Below the pieces are notes generated by a model that saw nothing but the letters and a program-made list of their open reading frames with translations, ran no database searches and was not told where the DNA came from. Of a stretch of 15,356 nucleotides of DNA, positions 1 through 8,573 are shown piece by piece. Position 1 is the stretch's first letter, and each line of letters opens with the position of its first letter. A program made the translations under genes and the position numbers. This DNA comes from Cyclostephanos tholiformis (Eukaryota; Bacillariophyta; Thalassiosirophyceae; Thalassiosirales; Thalassiosiraceae): positions 1 to 15,356 of the forward strand of contig JALLPB010000479.1 of assembly GCA_036939975.1 (NCBI GenBank). Direction: 5' to 3'.

Positions 1-11
1 GAAAAAAAGAA

Positions 12-66
12 CCCGACATCACATGATGTCGCCGACACGTCGGCCGTGTCGTGTCTTTGTGTCGGG
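12..66. repeat. Nested inverted repeats built on CGACA
   Basis: An outer pair of 7-bp arms, CCCGACA (12-18) and TGTCGGG (60-66), encloses two smaller hairpins: CGACATC/GATGTCG with loop ACAT, and CGACACG/CGTGTCG with loop TCGGC. One arm overlaps the outer stem, so the alternatives are mutually exclusive folds. A further AAGACA/TGTCTT pair and another GCCGACATC follow within 60 bp. Such structure is common at transposon ends, but no partner end was identified in the window. Its function is unknown. Confidence 0.5.
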
Positions 67-814
67 AAGACAAGATTAAATGTCTTCAAAAATAACTTTT
101 GCCGACATCTCAAACGGCGACATTTCCAGCTAAGCTTTTGCACGGTCTTTTCCTTATTTTCTTGTAGCACTTTGCATCTATGACATACTAGGAAGTTTTT
201 CCCGCACAATTTTTGGCGCTAATTAGAAATTCTCTGTTTGTGAGTTGTGTTTTAAGGTAGATTTTGGCACAAAGAGTTTTTTTAAATAGAACTTATTGTA
301 CTATTCCTTCGTAGAAATCTTGTATGTGCCTACCAAAAAGTACGAGTTTTTCTCCCACCAGAACAGACTTAGCAGTTAAGCTGTGAATCTGTTAAGCTGT
401 TAATTATGTTATTATTGGTATAATTGTATGATTTGGCTGACCAATGATGACAGTGGATGCATTTTGGCCATCATCATTGTCCACAAGTGGTTGATGTTCC
501 TTAAATAATAAAGGTGGATAAAAATAAATTAATAACTACTTTAATTTATGGTTTGCTACAATATTTTTTGATCTGTGGCCTTGGCCAATGCCTTGGATGG
601 GTTGCCCATGCATTCGATCATATGGATCCATCACATCCATGTTGCTGGAGGGGCAAGTGGCCCGGCCTCCATGGTCATGGAGTTTTTGCTAGTTTTTGTG
701 TGTTGTGGCTGTTGTCGCATGGACTTGAGCTCGTTGTATGTAAAAATTGGTACTAAACTAACCTTAAGGATAAGATTAGCAGACTTTGTGCCCCACATCT
801 GCATGCCCCATACC
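67..814. other. AT-rich stretch with no supported gene
   Basis: This stretch holds only short overlapping open frames (about 80 codons at 514-756 and 575-817) on the plus strand. Neither gives a recognisable domain, both have skewed Cys/Trp/His content, and they overlap each other in different frames. I see no splice-supported exon, RNA gene or clear repeat here. It may be decayed 5' sequence of the PHD/Myb pseudogene that follows, or unrelated intergenic DNA. Confidence 0.4.
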
Positions 815-972
815 TGACCAACCAACCAACTGATTGACATAACCCTCCAACTCTCTGACCAACCAATGGATTGACCAACTGACCACCCTCTGACCAAAAG
901 ACCGACCAACCTCTGTCTGCACCACATACCGACAGACCAACCAACCAACAAAATGACCAACTGATGGACCAT
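815..972. repeat. Degenerate CCAAC/TGACC low-complexity tract
   Basis: About 160 bp dominated by variants of GACCAACCAAC and TGACCAACTGA, repeated irregularly. It creates long minus-strand open frames rich in Trp, Ser, Val and Gly that are by-products of the repeat rather than genes. It is probably an expanded and mutated microsatellite. Confidence 0.65.
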
Positions 973-1022
973 CTGTCCAAGCATTTGATTACAAGACAAG
1001 CAGGTGAAGCCGAGATGAGACA

Positions 1023-2768
1023 AGCCAGGAAATACTGATGCTGGATGAACAGGATTTTTTTGAGCAGCACAACAACTTCCGTGATGTAAGCAGCCAACCA
1101 GGTAATTTGTTGTGTTGTGCAACATGAAATCTCATCTTCCACATGGACTGCACCCAGCCTAGGCTGGAAAAGGAGCCGCCAGATGATTGGAGCTGTGTGT
1201 ACTGCTGTTCAGATGGCATCAAAAAGAAGAAAAGTAAGAAGGACCAACTAGAAGCAACCAAGGCCTATACTGAAATGAAACGGATGACATTAGGCAAGAC
1301 CAATACAATGTCTGAATATGAAAAGCTCCACCACATGAATATTCTTTGTAATAATGCAAAGTTAGAACAGCTTGGAATCGGTGGTAGAATTGCAGCTAAC
1401 CCTACCGCACATCAGACATCAACTTCATAATCTATTAATTCTTCTTTGTCATCAGAATCTCAAACATCAACTTCATCATCTAATTCTTCTTCATCATCAA
1501 AATCTCAAACGTGAACTTTGTCATCTAATTCTTCTTCTTTGACATCAGAATTAGATGAATATAAAAACAATACCAATTGTGCAATGTCTTCAGAAATGGA
1601 CGTCTCTGATTATTATCACAATTCATATTCAAGTAAGAGATGCTGGAATTTCGAACAGGATAATCTTTTACAAAAATGCTCTTTAAAAAACAATGGTTGG
1701 TCTCTCAAAGATTTTGATAAGATTGCTTCTAAGATTGGCAGGACTGCATTGGCATACAAGCCTAGGATATAATGGTTGAAACCTCATCCGACAGTTAATG
1801 AAAAATCCATCTACAACAATAATCTTCAGTGGACAGATGAGGATCAACTAATTCTTGTGAAATGAGCTAGAAAACCAAGAGATTTTTTAACTGTTGCAAA
1901 TCAACTGGGTAGGTCTGTTAATTTGTGTAAAAGGAAATTCAGAAGTTTTTTAGCATCAAGTATTGTAACAGATGAGGATATCGAGAGAATGATTGGTTTG
2001 ATAGATGAAACTTTCAAAATGAGTTACAGATTTCGAATCTAATTCATCTGTCAAATAAGGATTCGATATCATTGTTTGGAGAAAGGAGAAAGGTTGGGGT
2101 TCCACAATTGGGCATTTCACATATCACAGATACCGCCACACAAGATGTCAGCTCTTGATCAGGAATCATATTTGAATTGAGGTTTTAATATGTCTGACAA
2201 TTAAAAGAATTTGTGCTCAGAATATCATCACAAACAAGTCCTTCTCCCAGATGATTATGTATGAGGAATACATAATTACTCTCCTTTATCTGGAGGATGG
2301 GAAAATCCACATATTTGCCATCCAATAACAGGTGTTTTTCTGGAAAAAGTTAATTGACATGTCTATCTAAACAACAATTTAGCCTCTACCCTTCAAAAAT
2401 ACAGGACTGCCACAGACTGAAACAAGTAGTATGGTGGCATTGGATGATTCATGAAAAAATGTTACCGTTGCTTAATCCATCCAGATAATGTTGTTCATTC
2501 TCATTTTGCTGAAGTAGGAGTTGGCATGGGTGAAACTCCAAATCTACTTGATAAATCACATCTTCCTGTAAAATACAGGGGATGCTATGAGGTTACCTGG
2601 AATTGTCTGGGATACTATGATCGAATTTCTTTCGATTCTATATACATATAGCTTGCCATCATGGACCTCATTTATGCTTTGCCAGAGGACATTCTGGCAA
2701 TATCAACTACCTTGACCAAAGTCATGGATGATCCTCTGATGCAAGAATATGCAGATGAAGAGGATTGA
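1023..2768 (+). pseudogene. Decayed PHD finger / Myb-repeat protein gene
   Basis: One reading frame (codons starting at positions divisible by 3) carries protein-like sequence for about 1.7 kb but is broken by many stops, including TGA 1125, TAA 1428, TGA 1512, TAA 1770, TGA 1863 and TAA 2040. It starts with a PHD-like finger at 1062-1199: an HNNF..DV..QPGNLLCC core, then NLIFHMDC and PPDDWSCVYC. Three of the eight zinc ligands are lost (two Cys became Arg and Ser, one became a stop). A Ser/Thr-rich linker follows. Then come two Myb/SANT-like repeats, one from 1650 (CWNFEQDNLL, W, IASKIGRT) and one from 1833 (LQWTDEDQL, VANQLGRS, CKRKF). The part from 2247 to 2768 is still protein-like (a GMGETP region, RGCYEVTWN, PEDILAIS) but belongs to no family I can name. 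PHD plus Myb suggests a chromatin or DNA-binding regulator, or a transposon accessory protein. It is clearly non-functional here. Confidence 0.65.
1416..1554 (+). repeat. Three tandem 45-48 bp units coding a Ser/Thr-rich linker
   Basis: Units begin at 1416, 1464 and 1509 with ACATCAACTTCATCA or a variant, and run through a TCTAATTCTTCTTC core to CATCAGAATCTCAA. The periods (48, 45) are multiples of three, so the reading frame of the surrounding pseudogene is kept. The translation is a Ser/Thr/Asn-rich linker between the PHD finger and the Myb repeats. Single-base changes in units 1 and 3 create the stops TAA 1428 and TGA 1512. Confidence 0.75.
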
Positions 2769-3811
2769 TATTTCCATATTCATATTTATACTAGCAGAAT
2801 ACTTGTTCTCAATAATAATTTCATTCCTATCCTAAATTATCTGTGTCTCAACATGGCACTAGGCACTAGTAGTTTCCTCCTCCATCAGGGTGGCTTTGGC
2901 GGCATCAAAAATCTCTTGTGCTCCTCAGCAAGATTTTTAGTAATCCACCAGGATTACAAAAAATCAAGTCTTTCGTGGCAGCAGTGGCAGTGGTAGCAGG
3001 GGCAGAGGCAGTGACAGAAAGAGATCCTGCAATTGTCATCTTAACAAAGAGGATTGCTGCCTATATGTTGAGATCCATGGACTACAAGCTGATATCATTT
3101 TGATGCATCATTTCAAAACCCATCTTGTAAATCAAATTGTTGCTGTCACTTTGCTGCATCTCTCATAGAAAAGCTGATATACAAACTATTTTATCCCATG
3201 AGTGTTACTTGTGTAATATAAGCACTTCATCACCTATTGAACAACTAACTCAAAAAGCAAGGTGCAGGAGAATGCTGCATCTTGCTGGGCTTCTGGTGGC
3301 ACATTAAGTTCCTAGAAGAGATAACTAATCCACAGTTCTTTGTGTTTCATGATAAATTTGACGATAAAGCATGTTGACAATGATGTTTCTATGGATAAGT
3401 CCATGTAAACAGGTGGCCATAATGATTCATTGGAACTCACCTATCATGACATGGTTTGTGAACCAAAAAGGAACATGCAGAATCTGAAATATGAGCCAAA
3501 GTATTTTGAATTTGAAATGGAGAATTCGGATTTTGATCCGGCTGTCAAATTTGCCATAGATCATCTTTTTTCAGCCACAGGCAACCAAACAAACCAATGG
3601 TGCGAAACTACCTGAACCTTCCCTTCACATATTGGGACAATGCTGCCCTCACTGGCTCAGAATGACCAAGATCACACAGACATCTATGCATCAGAGAACA
3701 ACAAACCAAGTTAAGATATTCTTTTTATCCTTCAATGATAACATCATGCAGAAAATTGATCCAATCTCATTAACAAGATCAAACAATTGCAAGATTAAGT
3801 TGCAACCCTCA
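2769..3811 (+). other. Protein-like debris, possible CXC fragment, no intact gene
   Basis: Several short plus-strand frames are open but unconnected. From 2944 to 3168 one frame has an SGSGSRGRGSDRKRSCNC segment followed by NKEDCCLY and a VNQ end. This recalls the start and layout of a tesmin/TSO1-type CXC domain (RK-x-CNC-KKS-x-C), with several expected Cys missing. The open frame at 3430-3615 (61 codons, acidic, Phe/Tyr-rich) has no recognisable domain. The stretch may be the decayed 3' part of the PHD/Myb gene or a second dead element. No functional gene is supported. Confidence 0.3.
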
Positions 3812-3997
3812 ATTGTGGCATGTTGCTTGTCCATCTGTGCCATCAGCTTCGACTTGACACTCCATGCATACCCCCTTGACAAATCAATCATTCTCCTTTG
3901 CTCTTTGATTGTGTCATGCTGCTAGTCCATCTGTGCCATCAACTTGGACCCGACACTCCATGCATACTCCCTTGACAAATCAATCGTTCTATTTGCC
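3812..3997 (-). repeat. Direct repeat of 96 bp, two copies
   Basis: Unit 1 (3812-3907) and unit 2 (3908-about 3997) share nearly all of a block running ATTGTG-CATG-TGCT-GTCCATCTGTGCCATCA, then GACACTCCATGCATAC and CCCTTGACAAATCAATC. By eye they are about 85 per cent identical. The period is 32 codons. On the minus strand both units translate to variants of RMIDLSR-YAWSV-SKLMAQMD-QH-TI, interrupted in unit 2 by a stop, so this may be a duplicated helical segment of a decayed minus-strand protein. I do not recognise the family. Confidence 0.75.
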
Positions 3998-4082
3998 AAT
4001 GCGAAAAGGTTAATGACTTATTGGAAGGAGTCCTCTGGAATTACCATTGTGTTTGGATTGAATTAAATTTTCTGCCTTAGGA

Positions 4083-4195
4083 GGGTGGGACAGAGACATC
4101 AAGGATTGTATTGAAAAATGTACTTTCATCCTGGGTGGTGGGTGGGACAAATCTTGTAAGGCTTGTTCTTTCATTTCTGCTCCAGGTGGGTGGGA
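4083..4195. repeat. Three GGGTGGGA-centred units beside the hAT end
   Basis: GGGTGGGA occurs at 4083-4090, 4140-4147 and 4188-4195. The last two copies are each preceded by CTTTCAT plus a CTG-containing spacer. Spacing is 57 and 48 bp. On the minus strand it gives a repeated SHPP peptide, which is probably incidental. The third unit abuts the left terminal repeat of the hAT element. Confidence 0.4.
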
Positions 4196-4196
4196 G

Positions 4197-4407
4197 CTAG
4201 GTTGGTAATTCCTGTTTTGACAGGAATTTTTTTCTGGGCTCAAAAACAGAAAAAAACAGAATTCCTGAGGATTTCTTTTTTTTTACTGTGTTTTCCAGAG
4301 GATTTTTTCACAGGAACATCATTTTGAGGGGGCTGAAGTTATTCCTGTTTTTTGCCGATATCACAGGAATTTTTTTAGTCCGGATTCCTCCGGATTCCTG
4401 TTCCTGC
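4197..4407. repeat. Left terminal and subterminal repeats of the hAT element
   Basis: ATTCCTG or its complement CAGGAAT occurs exactly six times: 4208, 4221, 4261, 4341, 4364 and 4394, with a near copy ATTCCTC at 4384. Both orientations are present. hAT transposases are known to bind short subterminal motifs scattered over the outer 100-300 bp, so these are likely transposase binding sites. Confidence 0.6.
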
Positions 4408-4712
4408 CAAAACGTTTTCTGGCTCTTGCCAGCCAACAAATTAGCAGATACTCACCTGCAAGCCAACCATAGAGCTACATGCATGCTCTACTCTAAAAAT
4501 TACATACCTACATACAATTGTTCCAAGATGGCAGCAAACAATTGTGCCCAGATGGCAGTACCTACATACTATCTCTCCCACCAGCAAGCCCACTGCACAT
4601 GTCTGCACTCCGGAGCCTCTCAAGCATGTTGTACATGTTTTTTATTCAGTGCAATACCAGGTCTTACTACAATTAAATCTAAACACTAAAATCTAAATGC
4701 CATTGAATCACT
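4408..4712. other. 3' non-coding part of the hAT element with a short direct repeat
   Basis: This lies between the subterminal motifs and the transposase stop codon. It contains a direct repeat of about 21 bp, ACAATTGT-CC-AGATGGCAG, at 4514-4534 and 4539-4558. There is no supported gene. It should include the transposase 3' UTR and polyadenylation region on the minus strand, but no strong signal was identified. Confidence 0.4.
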
Positions 4713-7700
4713 CTACTCGTCTTTGTCACTTTGACAATCCCCCTCTAGTTCATAACACTTGACATTACTATCCACTTGCTCTTTGTAATACAACCGCATA
4801 CAATCGAATAGGTCCTCATTGACTTCCCAAGGTTGCCAGTATAAATCATTTGCTGCATCGTCATCTGGCAGCAAATCATTAAACCCATTGCTCGTTGCAA
4901 ACACATGATACAAATTGTTACCACGTTTCTTCTGGAATATCATCTTGTGCACAGTCATGACCCTATTGTTCTCATCAATGTCAAAAAATTTCAATCCTTT
5001 GTACTTTTTTGTTAGACGTGCCTCCAAGATCAAATTGCCATTGGGTCCAATCTTCTCAAGCTCCCACCTTTCCTGCCACAATCTCAGAATTCTCACCTCC
5101 TTTTCCGTTTGCTCAGCCTCTAGAGATTCCTGGATCTCCTTGCAGAATGGATCCATCTTCATTGAGGCAAAGTCGTCATCTTCCCACAACTTGCCAGCTG
5201 CAGCTAGTTTGGTCATCCGCGCCTGTGCACGAGTCTGTTGATACTGTGCATAGATCAAAACTTGCTTCTTTGTCTTGTCCATGCCAGTATTGACCCGCTG
5301 ACCTGACTTGACGGCCTTTACTTGCTTCCAGTTTCTCTCGGCAGTACCAATTCCCAATATCTTCGAGAGCACAAGGCATGCAAGCTTGCCCAACACCTTC
5401 GTTGTTGTCAGAGAATACTTGTAATGCCATCGGTAGGCCTTTGTAAGTTCATCCTTGGCCATAATCCAAATATTGTCACGAGCAAACATTCCACGCTTGT
5501 TGGTAAAATCACCATACTCCTCCATGAAGGTGTCGATGAGCTTTGCCCTTTCATTGTCCCTCTTGCTTCCGACCAAAGTTGGGTTTAGAATGAGCTTGGT
5601 GATGAGCCGTTCAGCTGCCTGATCATGCATGATTGACTTGTTGTCAATGGCATGTGACATAATAGTTGAATTCGGGGATAAAATGTAACCAACTAGGGAG
5701 TAATCATGAATTAGCTTTGGCCTACGTTTTAACCAGAATCGCATCACGACATCAGTCATGCTGTTGCCACTCCGCTCTTCTTCAGGAGGTCTGTAGTAAT
5801 GAATTCAAAGAAGAGGACACGTGTGAGAATATTGCACGATGCATTAAATGAAAGCAAAAGTCCACATAAATACTTGCAGATCATCAACATCACTGTCATT
5901 GTCATTGATGTTTTCAGCATCCGAGGACTGCGCTGAAATACTGTCGGCGTCATCATTATTGTCAACACCAATAACTTCATCTTCGCTTCCCGAATCCTCA
6001 TCAGATAAGCCGGCTGAAGTCGAACAATCCATCGCCCTAATTGTCGGAGCTGTTAAGAGGGCGACACCACGATCATCTGCATCTTTACAATACATAGCGA
6101 GCATGCGATCAGTCTGAAGAACATAGTAATACAGTTTGTCCATTGCTGGCGATTTTTGGTCAGCGAGGCGAAGGAGTCGCATAGGTGCATATAATGCACG
6201 ACACATGACAAATGCCCACTTCCAAAAGTTATTATTCAATAATACTTGACAGACAGATTCAAACACGCGGAGATCGATAAACTCCTTGGAGAGAATAGTT
6301 GATCTAAGCGCATTCTTCAGTCGTAGCAATCGAAGTATGGCAATGTGCTCACCAGCCATCCGACATTCTGAGGGCTTCACAAATCCAAGGTAGACACCAT
6401 GATTGTGTTGACGGCTGTACTTCTTGAACATCGCCGAGGGGCTGTGCCTCACTGCACCAAAAATGTTGCGAACCCTCTTCGTGAAGGCAGAGAGTAACAT
6501 GAAGGATTTAACCTTTGTGTAAACATCGGCAAAGAACAAAGAAACAACGTGCTCGGCGCCATGTCCAACAGTGATACGAGGATTGAACGCCCGCAAAATC
6601 TCGCCTGCATTCTGAACGTTACTCGCTCCGTCAAAAAACACCAAATCAACAATGCCAGGCGACGTCTTCTTGTGCATGTCCTCCTCTGACTCAATCTGCT
6701 GAATGAGTGGCATAATGATTTTGGCTATATACTTAGCATCCTTCTTTCCCCCTTCAGCAAGATGTGCAGTACAATCGGCGATTTCAAGCAATGCAAACGG
6801 ATTATTGATGCCGGCAGCCAGCACATTTACAAGTGGGATAGTCTTGATGGTTGCACCATCACCAAACACGGTGACGCCAAAGACCCGAGCTTCCGAAAGG
6901 AGGGTCTTCATTTGCTCCTTCCAGTGCGTAACATAAAGCGCATCTAGGTACTTCCCCCCAATATCATTCCTACTTGGTGGCGAATACGACGGACCCAGCT
7001 TTCTTGCCTCCTCAATGATCTTCATCAGCTTGGGATCTTGAGCCAATGAAAAAGGAAGGCAATGGCTATGGATGAAGTCCACTATTGCGACATCCATACG
7101 AGCGGGAGCATTGGGGTCAATCGAATTGCCACAAAGCTTCATCTGGGTAACAGGACCGCTCTTAGGTTTCTTCTGGCTAAAGAACGAGCTTGAAGGAGTG
7201 CTTCTAGGAGTGTTCTTGCTGCTGATACTGGAAGTCTCGGTGACAGACCAAGGGCGTTTCAAGGCAGGAACAAGAACAGGTGAATCCATGTCGCCACCCG
7301 TCTCGCCACCATCAAATGGTCTGGGAAACAATGCAAAGACAAACGGCAGTGAGAAAACAGCCCCCCCCCAGCCAGCCGGTTGTTGACGTCGTACACGGAC
7401 GTTGGCAACCGTGGAGGCGGAGGTGGGGGTGAAGGAGGAGGAGGGGCATGAGACAAGAGCAAACGGCTCCTCCACAACCCCCTTCTTCGAACTCACAAGA
7501 ATGCATGTCTGGACGATCTCTTCGCGCCAGCAGCCAAAGATAATACAGTCCGATCCTGTAAATCCGAAATAGACTTGCTCATCGTGTCCTTCCTACTCTT
7601 CCTCTCCTCCTTCATCAAAGTCTTCGAGAGATACAGTGCTTTGTACTGATTACTCTTTACTGTTGGAATATGGCCTCGACAGGGCCGTACGTCGTATCCC

Positions 7701-7993
7701 GAAACCTTAGCAACATGAACAAGCGCCTTGGTTGCATTCATCGACCGAAAGGGTTTTGGTTGGGAGCCATCGTTTCCAAGGGGGCACCAGCCACAGGTCC
7801 ACCCAGCAAATGGCTTCCCATTATCGTCAAATCCAGAACATTTGAGGATCATCGGACACTCCCAGATACTCTTTAGGACCGGAAGTTCAGCATCCTCATC
7901 CGCATCTATCCCAGCTCCCCCCATGATGTATTCCTCCGCTTCTGCCACCGCTGATTCTTCTGCCACCGCTGATTCTTCTCCACCATCACTCAT
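4713..7993 (-). CDS. hAT-like transposase, three exons (DUF659 type)
   Basis: Exons 7993-7497, 7320-5866 and 5790-4713 join in frame into about 1009 residues. Intron 1 (7496-7321) has a GTGAGT donor and a pyrimidine-rich TTTCCCAG acceptor. Intron 2 is less certain: either a GTGGAC donor at 5865 with the CTACAG acceptor at 5791, or GTATTT at 5873 with an AAGAG acceptor at 5775. The N-terminus has a BED-like zinc finger (C67, C70, H93, C105/H108, with the motif NATKAL). A DUF659/RNase-H-like core lies at about 267-425, with D320 in FGDGAT and D396 in FFDGASN as candidate catalytic acids. An acidic linker precedes intron 2, and the C-terminal hAT region (about 760-830) carries GTAERNW. It should cut and paste the element carrying it. 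An upstream in-frame ATG at 8302 would add 103 residues that look like UTR, so the MSDGGEE start is preferred. The frame is intact, unlike the other elements here. A domesticated role cannot be excluded. Confidence 0.72.
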
Positions 7994-8415
7994 GATGCTT
8001 TTGCCTCTGGCGGGGGCGGGGCGGGGGGGCACACCAATGTAGCCTAGATGTGGCGTTTTCAAAGGGGGTGTGAGTGCACCACAGCCAACAATGTGCGCTT
8101 GGGTGTTGCGTGTTCGTACACGCGAAGCAAGTCCAAGCGCACACCCGATGTGTGAGTACGGGAATTGGAGGCTGAAGCTCCCAAGTGATGCCTCTGTGTT
8201 CGCGCACCCCTCCTTCTTGTAAGGGAATTCGATGACGAGGCCAATGGGAGTATCCGTATTGCGGGAGATGGTAGTATTGCTGGAGTGCCTTTTGCGGTTC
8301 ATGTGCCGCTAATAATCATTTCTTAGGAGTAGTTCGGCTCACTCTAACCCTTTGCGTGTGGGTGCTGGGTGGAGTTCAGGTGACGCACGAGATCTTTAGA
8401 TTGTTCTTTTCAAGT

Positions 8416-8437
8416 CCTACGTAGCTTACTACGTAGG
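8416..8437. repeat. Perfect 9-bp hairpin upstream of the transposase
   Basis: CCTACGTAG, loop CTTA, then CTACGTAGG. It lies between the transposase start and the right terminal repeat of the hAT element, on the promoter side. It may be a regulatory site, a transposase binding site or a chance palindrome. Confidence 0.55.
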
Positions 8438-8487
8438 CCCCATACAGACCGGATTTCCGGGGGGGTAAAAATAATGTTACGGCGGAA

Positions 8488-8573
8488 CAGGAATTGTGAT
8501 TCCTGTGGAAAAAGTGCCACAGGAAAGGAAAATACAGGAATCCGGAGGATTCCTACAGGAACATGCAACCTAG
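8488..8573. repeat. Right terminal and subterminal repeats of the hAT element
   Basis: Exact CAGGAAT/ATTCCTG copies lie at 8488, 8499 and 8535, with near copies at 8520 (CAGGAAA), 8549 (ATTCCTA) and 8556 (CAGGAAC). The terminal CAACCTAG is at 8566-8573. These mirror the motifs at the left end and fit the multi-site layout of hAT termini. Confidence 0.6.

Larger units (their letters stand above)
4197..8573 (-). mobile_element. hAT-like DNA transposon
   Basis: A hAT-type transposase gene is flanked by terminal sequences in inverted orientation. The left end reads CTAGGTTGGTAATTCCTGT (4197-4215). The right end, read on the minus strand from 8573, is CTAGGTTGCATGTTCCTGT. They match at 15 of 19 positions, with the outer 8 bp identical. 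Inside both ends lie clusters of ATTCCTG/CAGGAAT. A related CCTCCGGATTCCTG block occurs at 4387-4400 and, inverted, at 8535-8548. Length is about 4.4 kb, normal for an autonomous hAT element. I found no convincing 8-bp target-site duplication: the outer flanks, GGTGGGAG and GCACCACT, do not match. So the exact ends are uncertain, or one flank has been rearranged. Confidence 0.6.

Noticed and set aside
631..1261. Long minus-strand open frames (up to 164 codons) rich in Trp, Ser and Val
   Set aside because: They are by-products of the CCAAC/TGACC low-complexity tract, overlap each other in several frames and show no domain.
1023..2768. An alternative genetic code reading through the TGA/TAA codons
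   Set aside because: The stops fall at positions that would need different residues (Cys at 1125, Ser at 1428 and 1512, Arg, Gln or Trp elsewhere), and the intact 1082-residue gene has no internal TAA, TAG or TGA. Decay under the standard code is simpler.
4288..4689. Plus-strand open frame of 133 codons
   Set aside because: It runs through the ATTCCTG subterminal repeats of the hAT element and has no recognisable domain or codon pattern.
7994..8302. Start of the hAT transposase at the upstream ATG (8302)
   Set aside because: The extra 103 residues are low in recognisable structure and resemble translated UTR. The MSDGGEE start just before the acidic leader and zinc finger fits the family better. 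It is kept as an alternative in the evidence.
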